Positions 1 to 9,570 of a DNA stretch of 26,337 nucleotides are shown one piece after another (within the stretch, counting starts at the first letter, position 1; every line of letters starts with the position of its first letter). Position numbers and translations under genes: made by a program. Source of the DNA: Sphacelaria rigidula (taxonomy: Eukaryota > Phaeophyceae > Sphacelariales); the NCBI GenBank assembly GCA_964200075.2, contig CAXNAA020000140.1:1-26337 (forward strand), read 5' to 3'. The notes beneath the pieces are model-generated. The model saw only the letters and a program-made list of their open reading frames with translations, was not told the DNA's origin and ran no database searches.

Positions 1-109
1 TCCATACTGCCTGACACCGTTTGGAACCAAATACAATCGCAACGCAAGTGTGGAAGGATGCCTGATAAACTTATGAGCCTCATTTTTCGTGCAAGCGAAT
101 ACCCCCCCC

Positions 110-283
110 CTATCGTAGGATGACTCTGTGTTCTTGAAGGAATACAGGAAGGGCGCGAGCGAGGACCTTCTCGTCGGTCATGGGTACTTCGGTGCTGTCG
201 TCGGTGACACGCATGCGCGCAGCCACGCCAGCTTTCAGATTTACTTGACACTCGAAGACAAGCGAAAGCGTTTTCCCTGACTG
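110..283 (-). other. Possible terminal coding exon or pseudo-exon, minus strand
   Basis: The minus strand is open from an acceptor-like site just above 283 (reading ...AACACTTCAG) to a TAG stop at 110-112. The frame uses GC-ending codons (GTC, CTC, GCC, AAG) like the two spliced genes of the window and encodes about 57 residues, including VTDDSTEVPMTDEKVLARAL and a C-terminal stretch ending ALPVFLQEHRVILR. No family is recognised and no convincing upstream exon (at higher coordinates) was found. The stop lies in a C-rich sequence that resembles one at 8988-9012, so the fragment may belong to a dispersed element rather than a host gene. Confidence 0.3.
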
Positions 284-370
284 AAGTGTTTCGGCTGAAT
301 CGTCCAAACTCCAAGTACAGGTTGAACCCCATTTTTGTGATGAACCCCATTTTTCGGGATCCGCTGGCAA

Positions 371-1816
371 TTCATGGTTGCATTTCTTCGCCTACTGGGG
401 CTATAAATCGACAAGTAGCTTACTACAAGTACATACACCGTTTTGATACTCTAAACTCCAAATATATTTTTCTCACCAAAGGCCCCAAAAATTCGGCTAT
501 CGGAATCCAAACTCGTATGGCACGCAGCAGTTGTAAATTAGTACACTTGCACCGTATTGGACGGCGAGCGTACGTCTGTGACGACGGGCTCGAGATGTCG
601 GATCAATGTGCGACAATAAATATAACAAAACAGCTTCCATTGAGCAATCGCTGGGTCCATGGGTACGGGCCGAATTTCGTAACGAATGCACGAATTTCGA
701 GGAACTTAATTTAAATTATTACCAGTCCGCCTACGTTTCATGACGCATTTCGTAACGCAAACTTGATTTTAGTATGAACACCGTCACACTTGTGTTCACC
801 GGTCTTCTGCCACCCGCTGCCGCATTACAGGACCGTGCTGCGGAGAGATGGTATCCAGGACAATAAAGGCCTCACAAGGAGTGTTTTTGCCTTTCTGAAT
901 AAGAGTTGGTGTACCAAACGCTCGCTATGAGCATCGTTGTGCCGGCGGTATGGTTGCGGTTGCCGGGGTTGGCGTCGCAGTCCCCATTTGCGCTCAACTT
1001 GCTCCTCCTCGCCCTGTACCCTCCACGGCTTTTGGATACGGGTCGGGCATGAGAGAAGACGGTGCTATCGTCGTCATTGTGCGCTGTTTCATGCTCTCGG
1101 ACGGAACAACCCCGAGAAAGGGACTATATCAGCATCAACGCTGCTGGCTCCCTATTGTTGGCCGTCGCGCTTTTGTTCTTGATGGCTCGTGTTGATCGGT
1201 GCCGCACAGACAGTACTCACGCGATGCCCACGGCCTCGTCAGGGTTGGCGGATCTTGCGGTAAAGATACAGTTGGTGCCGCGCCAGAAACTATTTGTTAT
1301 GAGGTGCAATGGAGAAGACGACCGAGCACTATACACACCGGACGTAGGACAGCTAACGTAAACATGTATCTCTCTTGCGTGTGCGACCCCGTGTGCTAGA
1401 GCACCGCCCCCTTTCCAAGGTGTACCGTAAGCTTGCTCCATGGTGACATGGTGCTTGTGAAAATATCATCGATATACTGTACTGTTCTAGGCTGTAGCCA
1501 GCTGGCGGAGGGAAACGAAGCCCAGACCGGGCCTCGACATAACCCCCCCCCCCCAACAATTCAACCTTGTTGACCTCGCTGCGGTACACGGGGCTTGAGT
1601 AGCGCATGTGTATACACCAACACAGAAATCCCGGGTTAAATCCCTCCGAGAATCATGGATAACAACGAAAAAATAATCGATTTGAATTTAATTATTTCAT
1701 ATCGACCCGTACCCATGAACTCGGTCCCCGCCTGCCACTGGACATCTTGGTAACGTAAGAAAAACTGCGCCATTCGGGAAAGTGGGGGAAAATAGCGAGG
1801 GCCAACCCACACCACA
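371..1816. other. Intergenic region upstream of the thioredoxin-like gene
   Basis: No gene can be modelled with confidence. At 774-863 there is a 29-codon frame with a hydrophobic, signal-peptide-like start that ends in TAA. At 950-1195 and 1062-1361 two overlapping plus-strand frames have good codon use for part of their length, the second containing a hydrophobic stretch around 1130-1190 that could span a membrane. The good stretches change frame, which suggests decay or chance. A poly-C tract sits at about 1541-1554. The segment 1560-1816 should hold the promoter and 5' UTR of the gene starting at 1817, but no clear TATA box or initiator is seen there. Confidence 0.4.
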
Positions 1817-4800
1817 ATGAGGGTACTCCAACATCTGGTGTGCTGCGGTGCCGCGTTTCTCGCCCTCAGTGCTTTTAGGAAGGTTGCTTCCGCACAAGAA
1901 GGGGGACTAGGCACCAATGACAGTGCGGATGGGCAGGAAGGCGACGGCGAACGAGTAACCGGGGACTCTGATGGACATAACAGGCATCAACCTGAGGAGG
2001 TCTACTTTGTTATGGATGAATCGATCAAGGGGGAGCCGTTCACAACCTACGGCGTTGACCAGCACCACCTTGGGCGTACAACGCGGCCGCTTGAGGGTGC
2101 GTGAGAGAGTACATACATGTAGTAGGTGGCGGTGGTATGTCTCCCGCTTCTTGTGTGTAACCGAGTGCTACAAAATCGAAAAGCCACTAGGTAGTGTAAG
2201 CACTTGCTTTTTGTTTGCCGTTGCGCTCTCAAACGGAAGGCTGTAGTGTATCTAGCCTGGAACTCGGATATGTTCCGAGTAATGCACGTTTATTTCAGCG
2301 AGGCATGATGATGTATATGCAACCGCGCGTCGTTTTTCCGAGTAATCTTGAGAGGCGAAGGTGGTGGGTGTTGAGTGTGATGGAGAGCGAGTAAGATCGA
2401 ACTGGCGATCCTGAAACGGGAAAATAGTTTGTCCTATGGAAACGAACAGAGGTCTAAATTATGTGTGATGAAGAACCTAATATCCGCCAACGGTTGTCTT
2501 CGAGGCAAGTTTCACGGGCACTGGGTAAAATACTATACTTCGAAGTATACAGTTTAGACCTCAGTTGTTTATCATGTGTGTGTGTTGTCGTCCCCTCTAG
2601 TCTGGACGCCAGTCTACACCTTTCGGTATATGTGGGCGCATCAGCCGGAGTCACCACAGGAGTTTTGTCTCAAGTCTTTGGTTTAGTACTCCATCTGTCT
2701 TCTGCGGTGCTTGCCTGATTTTTTGTCGCGAGGTTCAGTAAGTAATCCTTTTCCCTCGCCGACCGTAAACTCGACTTTTGCATACCCACGACATGGTCGC
2801 TCTCCATTTCTAGGCAGTGGGTGAGGAGTAATCCCGGATCGTGTGACCGTACCGAGATTCGAGCACACGACCAAACCATCAGGAGGTTTCGAGGAAACCA
2901 ACTGAGCCACCGTGGGGCGCGATCGGCTCATACGGTGTAGAAATTTTCGAAATCATTATTCAGGATCGCCTCTTTTTATCGAGTGTATCTTGAATCGGGC
3001 CACAGATTACTGTGCGTTTTTCGAGTAGTGTGGATCTTCATGATGCCCGACATCGCAAACTCGTCTCCCTCCCCATCCATCCCCCCCCAGTAACCATGTG
3101 AACAACTGTTCCAACCTGGCTTGGCTGTCCCGAAGGCAACAGGGGCCATCGTCTCTCCCCGATCAAGCATGATCTCAAGTCATACACTGTTTTTGCAGCA
3201 GTGCAGGGAGTTCCATGAAGAACTTCATGTGAGTACAGTACGGGTATTGACTTGCAATGCTAACGTGTCGTTCGTTCTAGGTCATATCATTGCTACGGGC
3301 GACCGTGCATCGTGCAATCCTGTGACCAACTACGGGGTTTGCCTTGGAACGGACGAGAAGCCGGGGATGGTTATGGAGGCCACGGGGTTTATGTTACGGC
3401 ACGCCACCCATCCCAAGTACAGTGTAATACTGCTGCAAATCGTTCGCGGAGGTGGGTGAATCATAATACGGTAAAATCTTCGAGTGACACTTGATCGCAC
3501 ACGCCGAAAGTAAAAATCCTACTGCACTGTAAGTAGTGCGTACTGTACTGTACTGTACTCTACTCTACTCTACTCTACTGTACTCTACTGTACTCTACTG
3601 TACTGTACTGTACTGTACTGTACTGTACTGTGCTGTGCGGTGCTGTACTGACTGCAAAACGGTATTATAATACAGAACTGTACTGTGTGTATCTGGTATG
3701 TGCACGAGTATCGTCTTGAACCAGTTTCTACGGCCGTATCACGAGCCTGTCTCCAAAAACTCACGGTCGGAAGATGCTAAATACTTGTTCTACAACTACT
3801 GTTGTGACTCTTGTCTGCATACCCGACTTTATGACGGTTTATATGACTGACCGTGACAGGCTCACATCTTGAGAGGACTGACAATCGCACGTGCTACCTG
3901 AAAGTGCTTCCAGCATGTGCAGCACGAGTCTGTGCTTCAATCGACGTTTGTTAAACTCTGCCAGCGCACGCGTTGCCCACACCCTGTTCACACTCTATGC
4001 CTGCCCTAGGGATCTCCCTTGCCTTGAATTAGGATTCGGCCGAGTTGATTGGGGTTACGGTTTGGAAATGATGATGGCGGTCGAAAAATCCAAGATATGC
4101 CAACAAGATAAGAATTTGGTGACGAACTCTCGTGAGCCCCGCTCGTTGTTGTAGTTCTTACTGTCTATGCCCTATTACTCGCACGACAATACCGTCTGTT
4201 GCGCCACAGTACTGCACTGTATATGCGGTGCAGTGAAACTTGCTGCACTTCGCTGTTTCGTACTGTTCGTAGTAAGTTGCTGTACCGTTAACCATTTGAT
4301 CCCCAGAGAGGGCGACCGGGCTATCAACTCAAATACATTTTTCGGTTGATATGATGCCGATCCAGCTGGCCGCAACACCGGCGATGACGGGTTTCAATGA
4401 ACCGCAAACCTTGAGTGTAGATACTTAAACCGCCCACGAATCTTGCGCAATCCTCGAAACAACAGTCGTCTTGGGACGCAAGCTGGTTCCATTGTTTTCT
4501 GCTCGACCAGGTCTGACCTCTGATCATGCACGCATCATGTGCATTCGCGCGAAACGGTCATGATTTCGTTCTCTTGCTCCTGTACGTAGACGACCCAAGC
4601 ACACGCGCCGTCATCGATGCCTTTGACCACGCCGCGGGAGAGATGGCAGACAGTGGAATTGGCTTCGCGAGGGTAAGGAGGGTGCTCACGATTCAGGTGT
4701 CGATTGATTGTACGTTAAAGATTTAGAGTTGGAGGAGAGATGCACCGTGACTGGAGCGCCGAAGCAACCCCAAAAGATGCAGTGCGGACTGTTGTACCGT

Positions 4801-5788
4801 ACGGCACACGGTAGATCCACATATATCCTTGTGTTCAGGGATGTTCCACGCCGGGAAGACTTTTTTCTTGTACTGTAGTCTTTGAGAAATGGAAAATGTT
4901 TCAAGGGTAGGTCGAGTAAAGTATACTCAATTGCGGGGTATTTTGAAAGACGTTCTTGGGGTACTCAAATTAGGGTAGAGTGGTGGGAGTCGTACCCAAA
5001 ATAAAACTGGAAAGCGATCCCTGAAACCCTACCCCCAATTTGTGTACTCCAAGTACGACTTTCAAAATACCCCGCAATTGAGTAAACTCTACTCGACCTG
5101 CCCTTGAAATGTTTCAAGCTGACTTTGCCCAACCGAGGGGAAAAAACAATTCGACCAGGTGTCCATGGTTTCCCTCGGAAGGAGCGGCACACTTGTGCAT
5201 GGATGAGAGGGATAGGGAGGGACTATTGAATTATTTTGTACTCAAGTAACTTGGCAAACCATTTTTCTGTCAAGGGGTAAGGCAACCATGTATTGTGTAC
5301 AGAATGGCACAGGGGTTCAGAATCGATGTTTGTTATTTGACATTTGGTCCTTCCTCGGTCGCCTCACATCGGTTCAACAGCCAGTATAGCCTTGCCCGTC
5401 CTTTACAGAAACGCAACATGTGAAAAACATGACAGGCGGACACGTCGATCGCCGACAACTGGCGATGGGCGACCGATATACCAGGCTTCGACCTCAGGAG
5501 TCATGCTATGATGCTGAAGGTTTCGGGCTTCGGAACTTCTCTACAGCACTACGGAGCTGTGAAGTTCGAGTCACCTTCTTCCGCGGAAGCCAGCGCTGTG
5601 AGGGTGGAGATGCACCGCTGCATCAAAACCGCCATGAAGCACTCGGTGTTGATCCCGGTGAGTCGCAGATGACGGCTACTCCCTCCTGTTGTCTTTCTTT
5701 GGACGGGCATATGATGCTTGTATGCATCCACTCCACGATTTTGCAGGTGTTCGTGCAGAAACAACTCACAGAACTGACTGTGGCTTGA
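1817..5788 (+). CDS. Secretory thioredoxin-fold protein lacking the CXXC motif (5 exons)
   Basis: Exons are 1817-2096, 3281-3451, 4590-4672, 5436-5657 and 5747-5788; intron phases are 1, 1, 0 and 0, donors GTGCGT, GTGGGT, GTAAGG and GTGAGT, all acceptors AG. The joined frame gives 265 residues ending in TGA. Residues 1-26 form a signal peptide (hydrophobic core LVCCGAAFLALSAF, likely cut after ASA). Residues 27-60 are polar and acidic. Residues 122-215 fit a PDI-like thioredoxin fold: a strand at YSVILLQIV (140-148), a helix with AFDHAAGEM (161-169), then GFARADTS (175-182), DNWRWATDIPGF (185-196) and the strand MMLKVSGFG (203-211). The CXXC site is replaced by GDDPST (150-155), and the usual cis-proline before the last strands is not where expected, so redox activity is unlikely. 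There is no KDEL-type tail. The start was chosen because this ATG begins the signal peptide. The last exon encodes only 13 residues after an 89-nt intron and is the least certain part. Exon 4 is supported by related copies downstream that match in frame. Confidence 0.68.
2097..3280 (+). other. Intron 1 of the thioredoxin-like gene
   Basis: This intron of 1184 nt has donor GTGCGTGAG and an acceptor ending TTCGTTCTAG. It contains a tRNA-like sequence on the minus strand near 2845-2930 and no convincing further exon. A stretch after 2602 reads open in a compatible frame for about 30 codons but has no good donor. Confidence 0.6.
2845..2930 (-). repeat. tRNA-like sequence, probable SINE head
   Basis: The minus strand carries GGTGGCTCAGTTGG, a good match to the RNA polymerase III A box of tRNAs, followed about 35 nt later by GCTCGAATCTC, a near match to the B box (consensus GGTTCGAATCC). 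The acceptor stem does not close well, so an intact tRNA gene is unlikely. A tRNA-derived SINE or a decayed tRNA, lying inside an intron, fits better. Confidence 0.35.
3540..3650. repeat. (TACTG)n / (TACTC)n pentanucleotide satellite
   Basis: About 110 bp made of TACTG units with interspersed TACTC variants, grading at the right end into GTGCTG-type variants. It lies in intron 2 of the thioredoxin-like gene. Confidence 0.95.
4899..5107. mobile_element. Palindromic MITE-like element in intron 3
   Basis: Two arms of roughly 80 bp are inverted copies. The left arm (4899-4978) begins TTTCAAGGGTAGGTCGAG and the right arm (about 5022-5107) is the matching reverse complement, separated by about 45 bp. 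Both arms share the 21-bp core ACTCAATTGCGGGGTATTTTG apart from its last base pairs. Immediately outside, AAATGTTTCAAG occurs on the left and right and may be a target duplication, although it overlaps the arm ends. A non-autonomous inverted-repeat transposon is the simplest reading. Confidence 0.75.
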
Positions 5789-6640
5789 CTGCAAATAGTG
5801 GGCATCATCCTGTCGTGAAGGGGTCGTACAGGCTGTGGACGTTGGGGACATGATTATCAACGAACAGTTGAGAAGAGACTCAACACGTTCCCACAGACGG
5901 TACAGACGGTACTGTCAAGGAAAGTGGGAGTCATTTCGCGATGGTGATAGTGAAGTGACGGTACGAGTCATCTCGTGAGAGTGATGGTGAAGTGACGGTA
6001 CACAACTTCTTGATGATCACGAGGAGTCACGCGCCGTTAAATTCTAGGGGGAAGAGGAGTGACACGCACTGATGATGTAGGGCCGGTAACAACACGCAGA
6101 CAGACCAGCTCAAGCAGGGCTGCAATCACGCGCAAGGGTTTATGGGCCTTGTCGCAGGTCGAAGCGCGGATCGCATCCCGCATGAGAAGGAGGAGAAGCA
6201 AAAGCATGCAGCAGCATTTTTACTACCAGCAGAGGTGTACGGTTGGGGGTGGGGCCGGATAAGCCGGTGCCGATAGTGCTACTGCCGCCGCTGCCCTCCC
6301 TCGGTAGAGAGACTGTCCGCGTTTCGACCGTGCCACAACGCCCACGCACCCTGGGCGTGATTGCATGCTGGGAAACGCTGGTCCGTACTACCCGCCGATG
6401 GGCGCACGCTTGCTCACTCAGCGAAGTTCTGAGATATGAAGTTGTGTGCAACTCTCTGTTGGGAGCTTTGCGTGTTGTGTGTATTTCTGACGCATGCGTT
6501 GATGGGATTAGAGCCAGCGTAAGAACTACACTGCTGGTACTCGTGAGGGCGTGTCGTTCGATCGAAAAGAGGCGGTGAAATTCGTGAAACGGTACCACTG
6601 TTGTAGGTCCCTTGTGCACGGTAGAGACAGGCTGAACTCG
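5789..6640. other. Region downstream of the thioredoxin-like gene
   Basis: This likely includes the 3' UTR. A 37-bp tandem duplication (5928-5964 and 5965-6001, shared core GTGAAGTGACGGTAC) is the only structured feature. Open frames on both strands between 6059 and 6578 overlap each other, have no recognisable domain and show no consistent coding character. Confidence 0.45.
5928..6001. repeat. 37-bp tandem duplication
   Basis: Two adjacent 37-bp units begin GAGTCATYTCG and end GAAGTGACGGTAC, differing at a handful of positions. They lie 140 bp after the stop codon of the thioredoxin-like gene. Confidence 0.8.
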
Positions 6641-6658
6641 TACTGTCTGCACTGCTGT

Positions 6659-6770
6659 CGTGCACAGAAGTCCCGAAGCCCGACACTTTCAGCATCATAC
6701 GGTGGCTGTTGAGGTCGAAGCCCTGTGTGTCAATCGCCCATTGTCGGTTGTCCGCGATCGACTTGTCCGC
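6659..6770 (-). pseudogene. Truncated copy of thioredoxin-like exon 4 (copy A)
   Basis: On the minus strand this reads as the first 37 codons of exon 4 of the upstream thioredoxin-like gene, beginning ADKSIADNRQWA and including SHRMMLKVSGFGTS. It is preceded by a preserved acceptor (GAACAG before GCG), as in the real exon. Similarity stops at about 6659, after which the frame continues into unrelated sequence. It lies 32 nt downstream, on the same strand, of copy B. Confidence 0.7.
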
Positions 6771-6802
6771 CTGTTCTCGGTCCACTAAACACGCTCTTAC
6801 CC

Positions 6803-7012
6803 TGAGTGCTTCATCGCTATCTTGATGCAGCGGTGCGTCTCGACCCTCACACCACTGGCTTCCAGGGGAAGAGGTGGCTTGGAATCCACAGCATCGTAGT
6901 GCTGTACAGAAGTTCCAAAGCCCGACACTTTCAGCATCATACCGTGGCTGCTGAGGTCGAAGCCTGGTGCGTCGGTCGCCCATTGCCAGTTTTCAGCGAT
7001 AGAGGTATCCGC
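6803..7012 (-). pseudogene. Full-length open copy of thioredoxin-like exon 4 (copy B)
   Basis: The minus strand encodes 70 codons that align without gaps to exon 4 of the gene at 1817-5788, about 53 of 70 residues identical by eye. It begins ADTSIAENWQWATDAPGFDL and ends RCIKIAMKHS. The frame is fully open. The acceptor position reads CTG instead of CAG, so splicing would need another site; a donor-like GGGTAAG follows. It forms the left arm of an inverted repeat with copy C. No other exons of the gene accompany it, so it is called a fragment of a paralogue. Confidence 0.7.
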
Positions 7013-7051
7013 CAGTCACGTACACTGTTAACATAACACTGTACGTGACTG

Positions 7052-7260
7052 GCGGATACCTCCATCGCTGAAAACTGGCAGTGGGCGATGGACACACCAG
7101 GCTTCGACCTCAGCAGCCACGGTATGATGCTGAAAGTGTTGGGCCTTGTGACTTCTGTACAACATTACAGTGCTGTGGATTCCAAGCCACCTATTCCCTG
7201 GAAGCCAGTGGTGTAAGGGTCGAGATGCACCGCTGCATCAAGATAGCGATGAAGCACTCA
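7052..7260 (+). pseudogene. Frameshifted copy of thioredoxin-like exon 4 (copy C)
   Basis: This plus-strand copy, closest to copy B, is 209 nt long instead of 210. One C has been lost from the CCCCTGG run near 7195, producing an in-frame TAA soon after. It also reads CTG instead of CAG at the acceptor. Homology to copy B extends past the exon, through a donor-like GTAAG and the string GGACCGAGAA, showing that flanking intron was copied too. Confidence 0.7.
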
Positions 7261-7347
7261 GTGTAAGGGTTGCATATCGGACCGAGAATGAAGTTCTGCA
7301 CGAAATTCTTAGAATATCGACCCACAACCGCCGATACCGATATTTTC

Positions 7348-7844
7348 AAGGTTGTGTTCTGTGAGGTACGGGTACGTTCTGTAAGGCATGGGATTCCTTA
7401 TTGAGCTTACAGAACTTTCGGGTACTGGTATAAAAGTCTTGCAGAAAATACAGAACTTGTCGGGTACGGTACGGGATGCTTACAGAAAACCGGTACCGGC
7501 AATCGGGTAACTATTTTAGGGAATACCCGCCCCTCCGGTTATAGGGCAAATGTTTAGTACAAAACTCACAGAACTATCGGGGAAGGGTACGGGGGGCCTA
7601 CAGAATTCACAGAAACTGTCGGGTAGGGTATGGAGATTGCACAGAAAACCGTACCCGCGACCGGGTATCTTATTAAGGGCATACCCATGCCCCCCGGTAA
7701 CGGTAGGGAGGCTCACAAAACTCGCAGAACTGTCGGGTACCGGTTTGGAAATCATACAGAGTTTACAACACCGTCGGGTACGGTAAATACTCGGCAAAAT
7801 ACCCTCGGGTATACAGAAAACCGTACCCTACAAAACACGACCTT
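7348..7844 (+). repeat. Compound GGTACGGT repeat, element 1
   Basis: The ends are imperfect inverted repeats: the left begins AAGGTTGTGTTCTGTGAGG, and the right end reversed begins AAGGTCGTGTTTTGTAGGG. Inside are many diverged modules of the form ACAGAACTGTCGGGTACGGT alternating with ACCGTACCCGCAACCGGGTA and CCCCCCGGTAACGG. No protein-coding frame is maintained. This copy keeps both ends and serves as the reference for the family. Confidence 0.8.
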
Positions 7845-8119
7845 GGTATTATCACCCCTGTGGTGAGACCTACGTCGCTGCAACAGGGGGGAAATGTAGA
7901 TGACAGTTCACGAAAACTCTGAACGGCTTCCACAGGGTAGGTAGAGAAAGACTACACGAAGAATCGCAGTAGTACATGGATTGTCAACGTCTACAAGCTG
8001 GTTCACGGTGATCACCCAAAATTGTGTCGTCAGCGAGCGCCTTCCGCAATACGCACCCAATAGTCGCATATATGGTATCATACTGACCGCAATGAAGAGA
8101 CGAAGAGGGTGACATAGCC

Positions 8120-8310
8120 GGGTTTTTGTTACCTCATCAAGAGCGTACCCGTGCCCCCCGGTAACGGTACGGGAGTCTTACAGAGATTACAGAACTGTCG
8201 GGTACCGGTAGGGAAGTCCTACAGAAGTCACAGAGCTGTCGGGTACGGTAACTACCCGGCAAAACACCCCGGGTATACAGGAAACCGTACCCCCGACAGA
8301 ACACAACCTT
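8120..8310 (+). repeat. Compound GGTACGGT repeat, element 2 (left-truncated)
   Basis: This has the same orientation as the copy at 7348-7844 and ends with the matching terminus GACAGAACACAACCTT. Only the right-hand modules are present; the left half is missing. Confidence 0.75.
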
Positions 8311-8944
8311 GGATATTTTCGTCAATATTCCGGAAATGACATGATACGTATTGAGTATCGATATTCGACGTACGATACGGCTGTTTTGGTGTGGCTGCAA
8401 TGTACAAGATCGAGCAGTACACCATCCCACTGACACCCTCACTCACTATTATAGGTCGCATAAGATACCAGGGCTGAACTAAGCGGCGTTGTAATCATCT
8501 CGTCGTGAGAAAGTAATCGAACTTTGAAAGTCGCTCCTGAGGGTGTGGTATTTTAACCCTTCAAGAACCCTCCCCTCCCGTCCCCGGTCCAGACGCCTCA
8601 ATATTCCAAGCGCTGACAGAGGAAAAAATATGGGAAAAGAAAATACCGGCAATAACCAGTTTCACGGCGGAAGGCCACCGAAGAATCCACCGTCATACGT
8701 CATGCTCGCACCGAAAGTGTCGCCCCGGTGCGGTCGGATTAGTTTTATCGAATGAGGGGACGCAACTGGTCAAGTATGCTCAACCCCTTTGCGGCGAGGG
8801 TAGTCCACCTGGACCATGCATACTTTGTTCAAGTGAAATTGATGCCGATACATATTACCTGCTCTCGCTCTCTAAGGGTTAACTTTGTGCACACAGCACG
8901 AATCAGCACCGCGGCCTCTGAATTTCATACAACAAAATTTAGCA
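8311..8944. other. Stretch without a recognisable gene
   Basis: Several short frames overlap on both strands. One at 8543-8755 is rich in proline, arginine and serine, but its codon use is not distinctive and no domain is seen. Nothing else is supported here. Confidence 0.35.
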
Positions 8945-8950
8945 GCACCC

Positions 8951-9517
8951 AAGGGTGCCTGAAGAAAAAGCTCCGAGACCCCGTGTACCCCCCCCCCTCC
9001 GGCGATCGTAGGATTTTTTTTTTCACGTTATGAAACACTCAATAAATAGCCATTTTGGAGCGACTTGGGTGAGGTAGCGGCCATGATTGTTGGCCCTATC
9101 TGCTACCACAAGATGCGACGCACATTGGACACAAATTGACGATGCAGATAAATGCGTTTAGCTAGATTGAGCAAACATTACAGAGCCTAAAAGGGTGCAA
9201 GAAAGGATAGGATTTTGGCCATCCCGCCCACCCAGCAGACAGCGGAGCAGAGAGGGTGTGTTTTTTGTCTGGTCTTGTTCTTGTCGTGGAAGTGTGATAT
9301 GCAGTGTACTGCCGAAACCCATAACCATAACGTGGCCTCACTTGGCTCCGAAAGTATGCGAAGAGTTGAAGCTTCATTAACACGAATTTTTAGTTTCAGT
9401 TTTACCCTTTTTTTCATGTATGGGATTTAGTGATCCCTTCCCCCCCCCCCTGAAAAACTCCAGGATTCAAAAAAGGGGCATAGGGTCTCGGATTTTGTTT
9501 TTGGGCACCCTTGCACC
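8951..9517. mobile_element. Possible terminal-inverted-repeat element
   Basis: The left end (8951-8985) reads AAGGGTGCCTGAAGAAAAAG followed by TCCGAGACCCCGTG. The reverse complement of 9480-9517 begins AAGGGTGCCCAAAAACAAAA followed by TCCGAGACCCTATG. The interior has no clear gene. Poly-C and poly-T runs sit just inside or next to both ends. A sequence like the left inner edge (a C run, then ATCGTAGGAT) also occurs at about 102-121, suggesting a dispersed family. Confidence 0.5.
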
Positions 9518-9570
9518 ACCTGTATGTTTTCTCGATGATGAGTCCCGTGTGGCACTGCGACACACATTTA

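Larger units (their letters stand above)
6796..7268. repeat. Large inverted repeat of about 235-bp arms
   Basis: The arms 6796-7030 and 7034-7268 are inverted copies around the 3-nt spacer ACA. The centre reads GTACACTGTTAACATAACAC with near-perfect dyad symmetry. Each arm contains one copy (B or C) of the thioredoxin-like exon 4. The arms differ by scattered substitutions and at least one single-base deletion. Confidence 0.85.

Noticed and set aside
2602-2690. Possible extra exon in intron 1 of the thioredoxin-like gene
   Set aside because: The acceptor is reasonable and the frame fits phase 1, but no acceptable donor precedes the in-frame TAG.
3540-3650. CRISPR-like array
   Set aside because: Units are contiguous pentamers without spacers; it is a simple satellite in a eukaryotic context.
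5547-5657. Shorter exon 4 of the thioredoxin-like gene starting after CTCTACAG
   Set aside because: The frame is open and well conserved upstream to 5436, and the paralogous copies preserve that upstream part in frame; copy A also keeps the CAG before GCG.
6414-6983. 189-codon open frame on the minus strand
   Set aside because: It reads copy B in the wrong frame and runs out of copy A into unrelated sequence; the length is a by-product of the duplicated exon copies.
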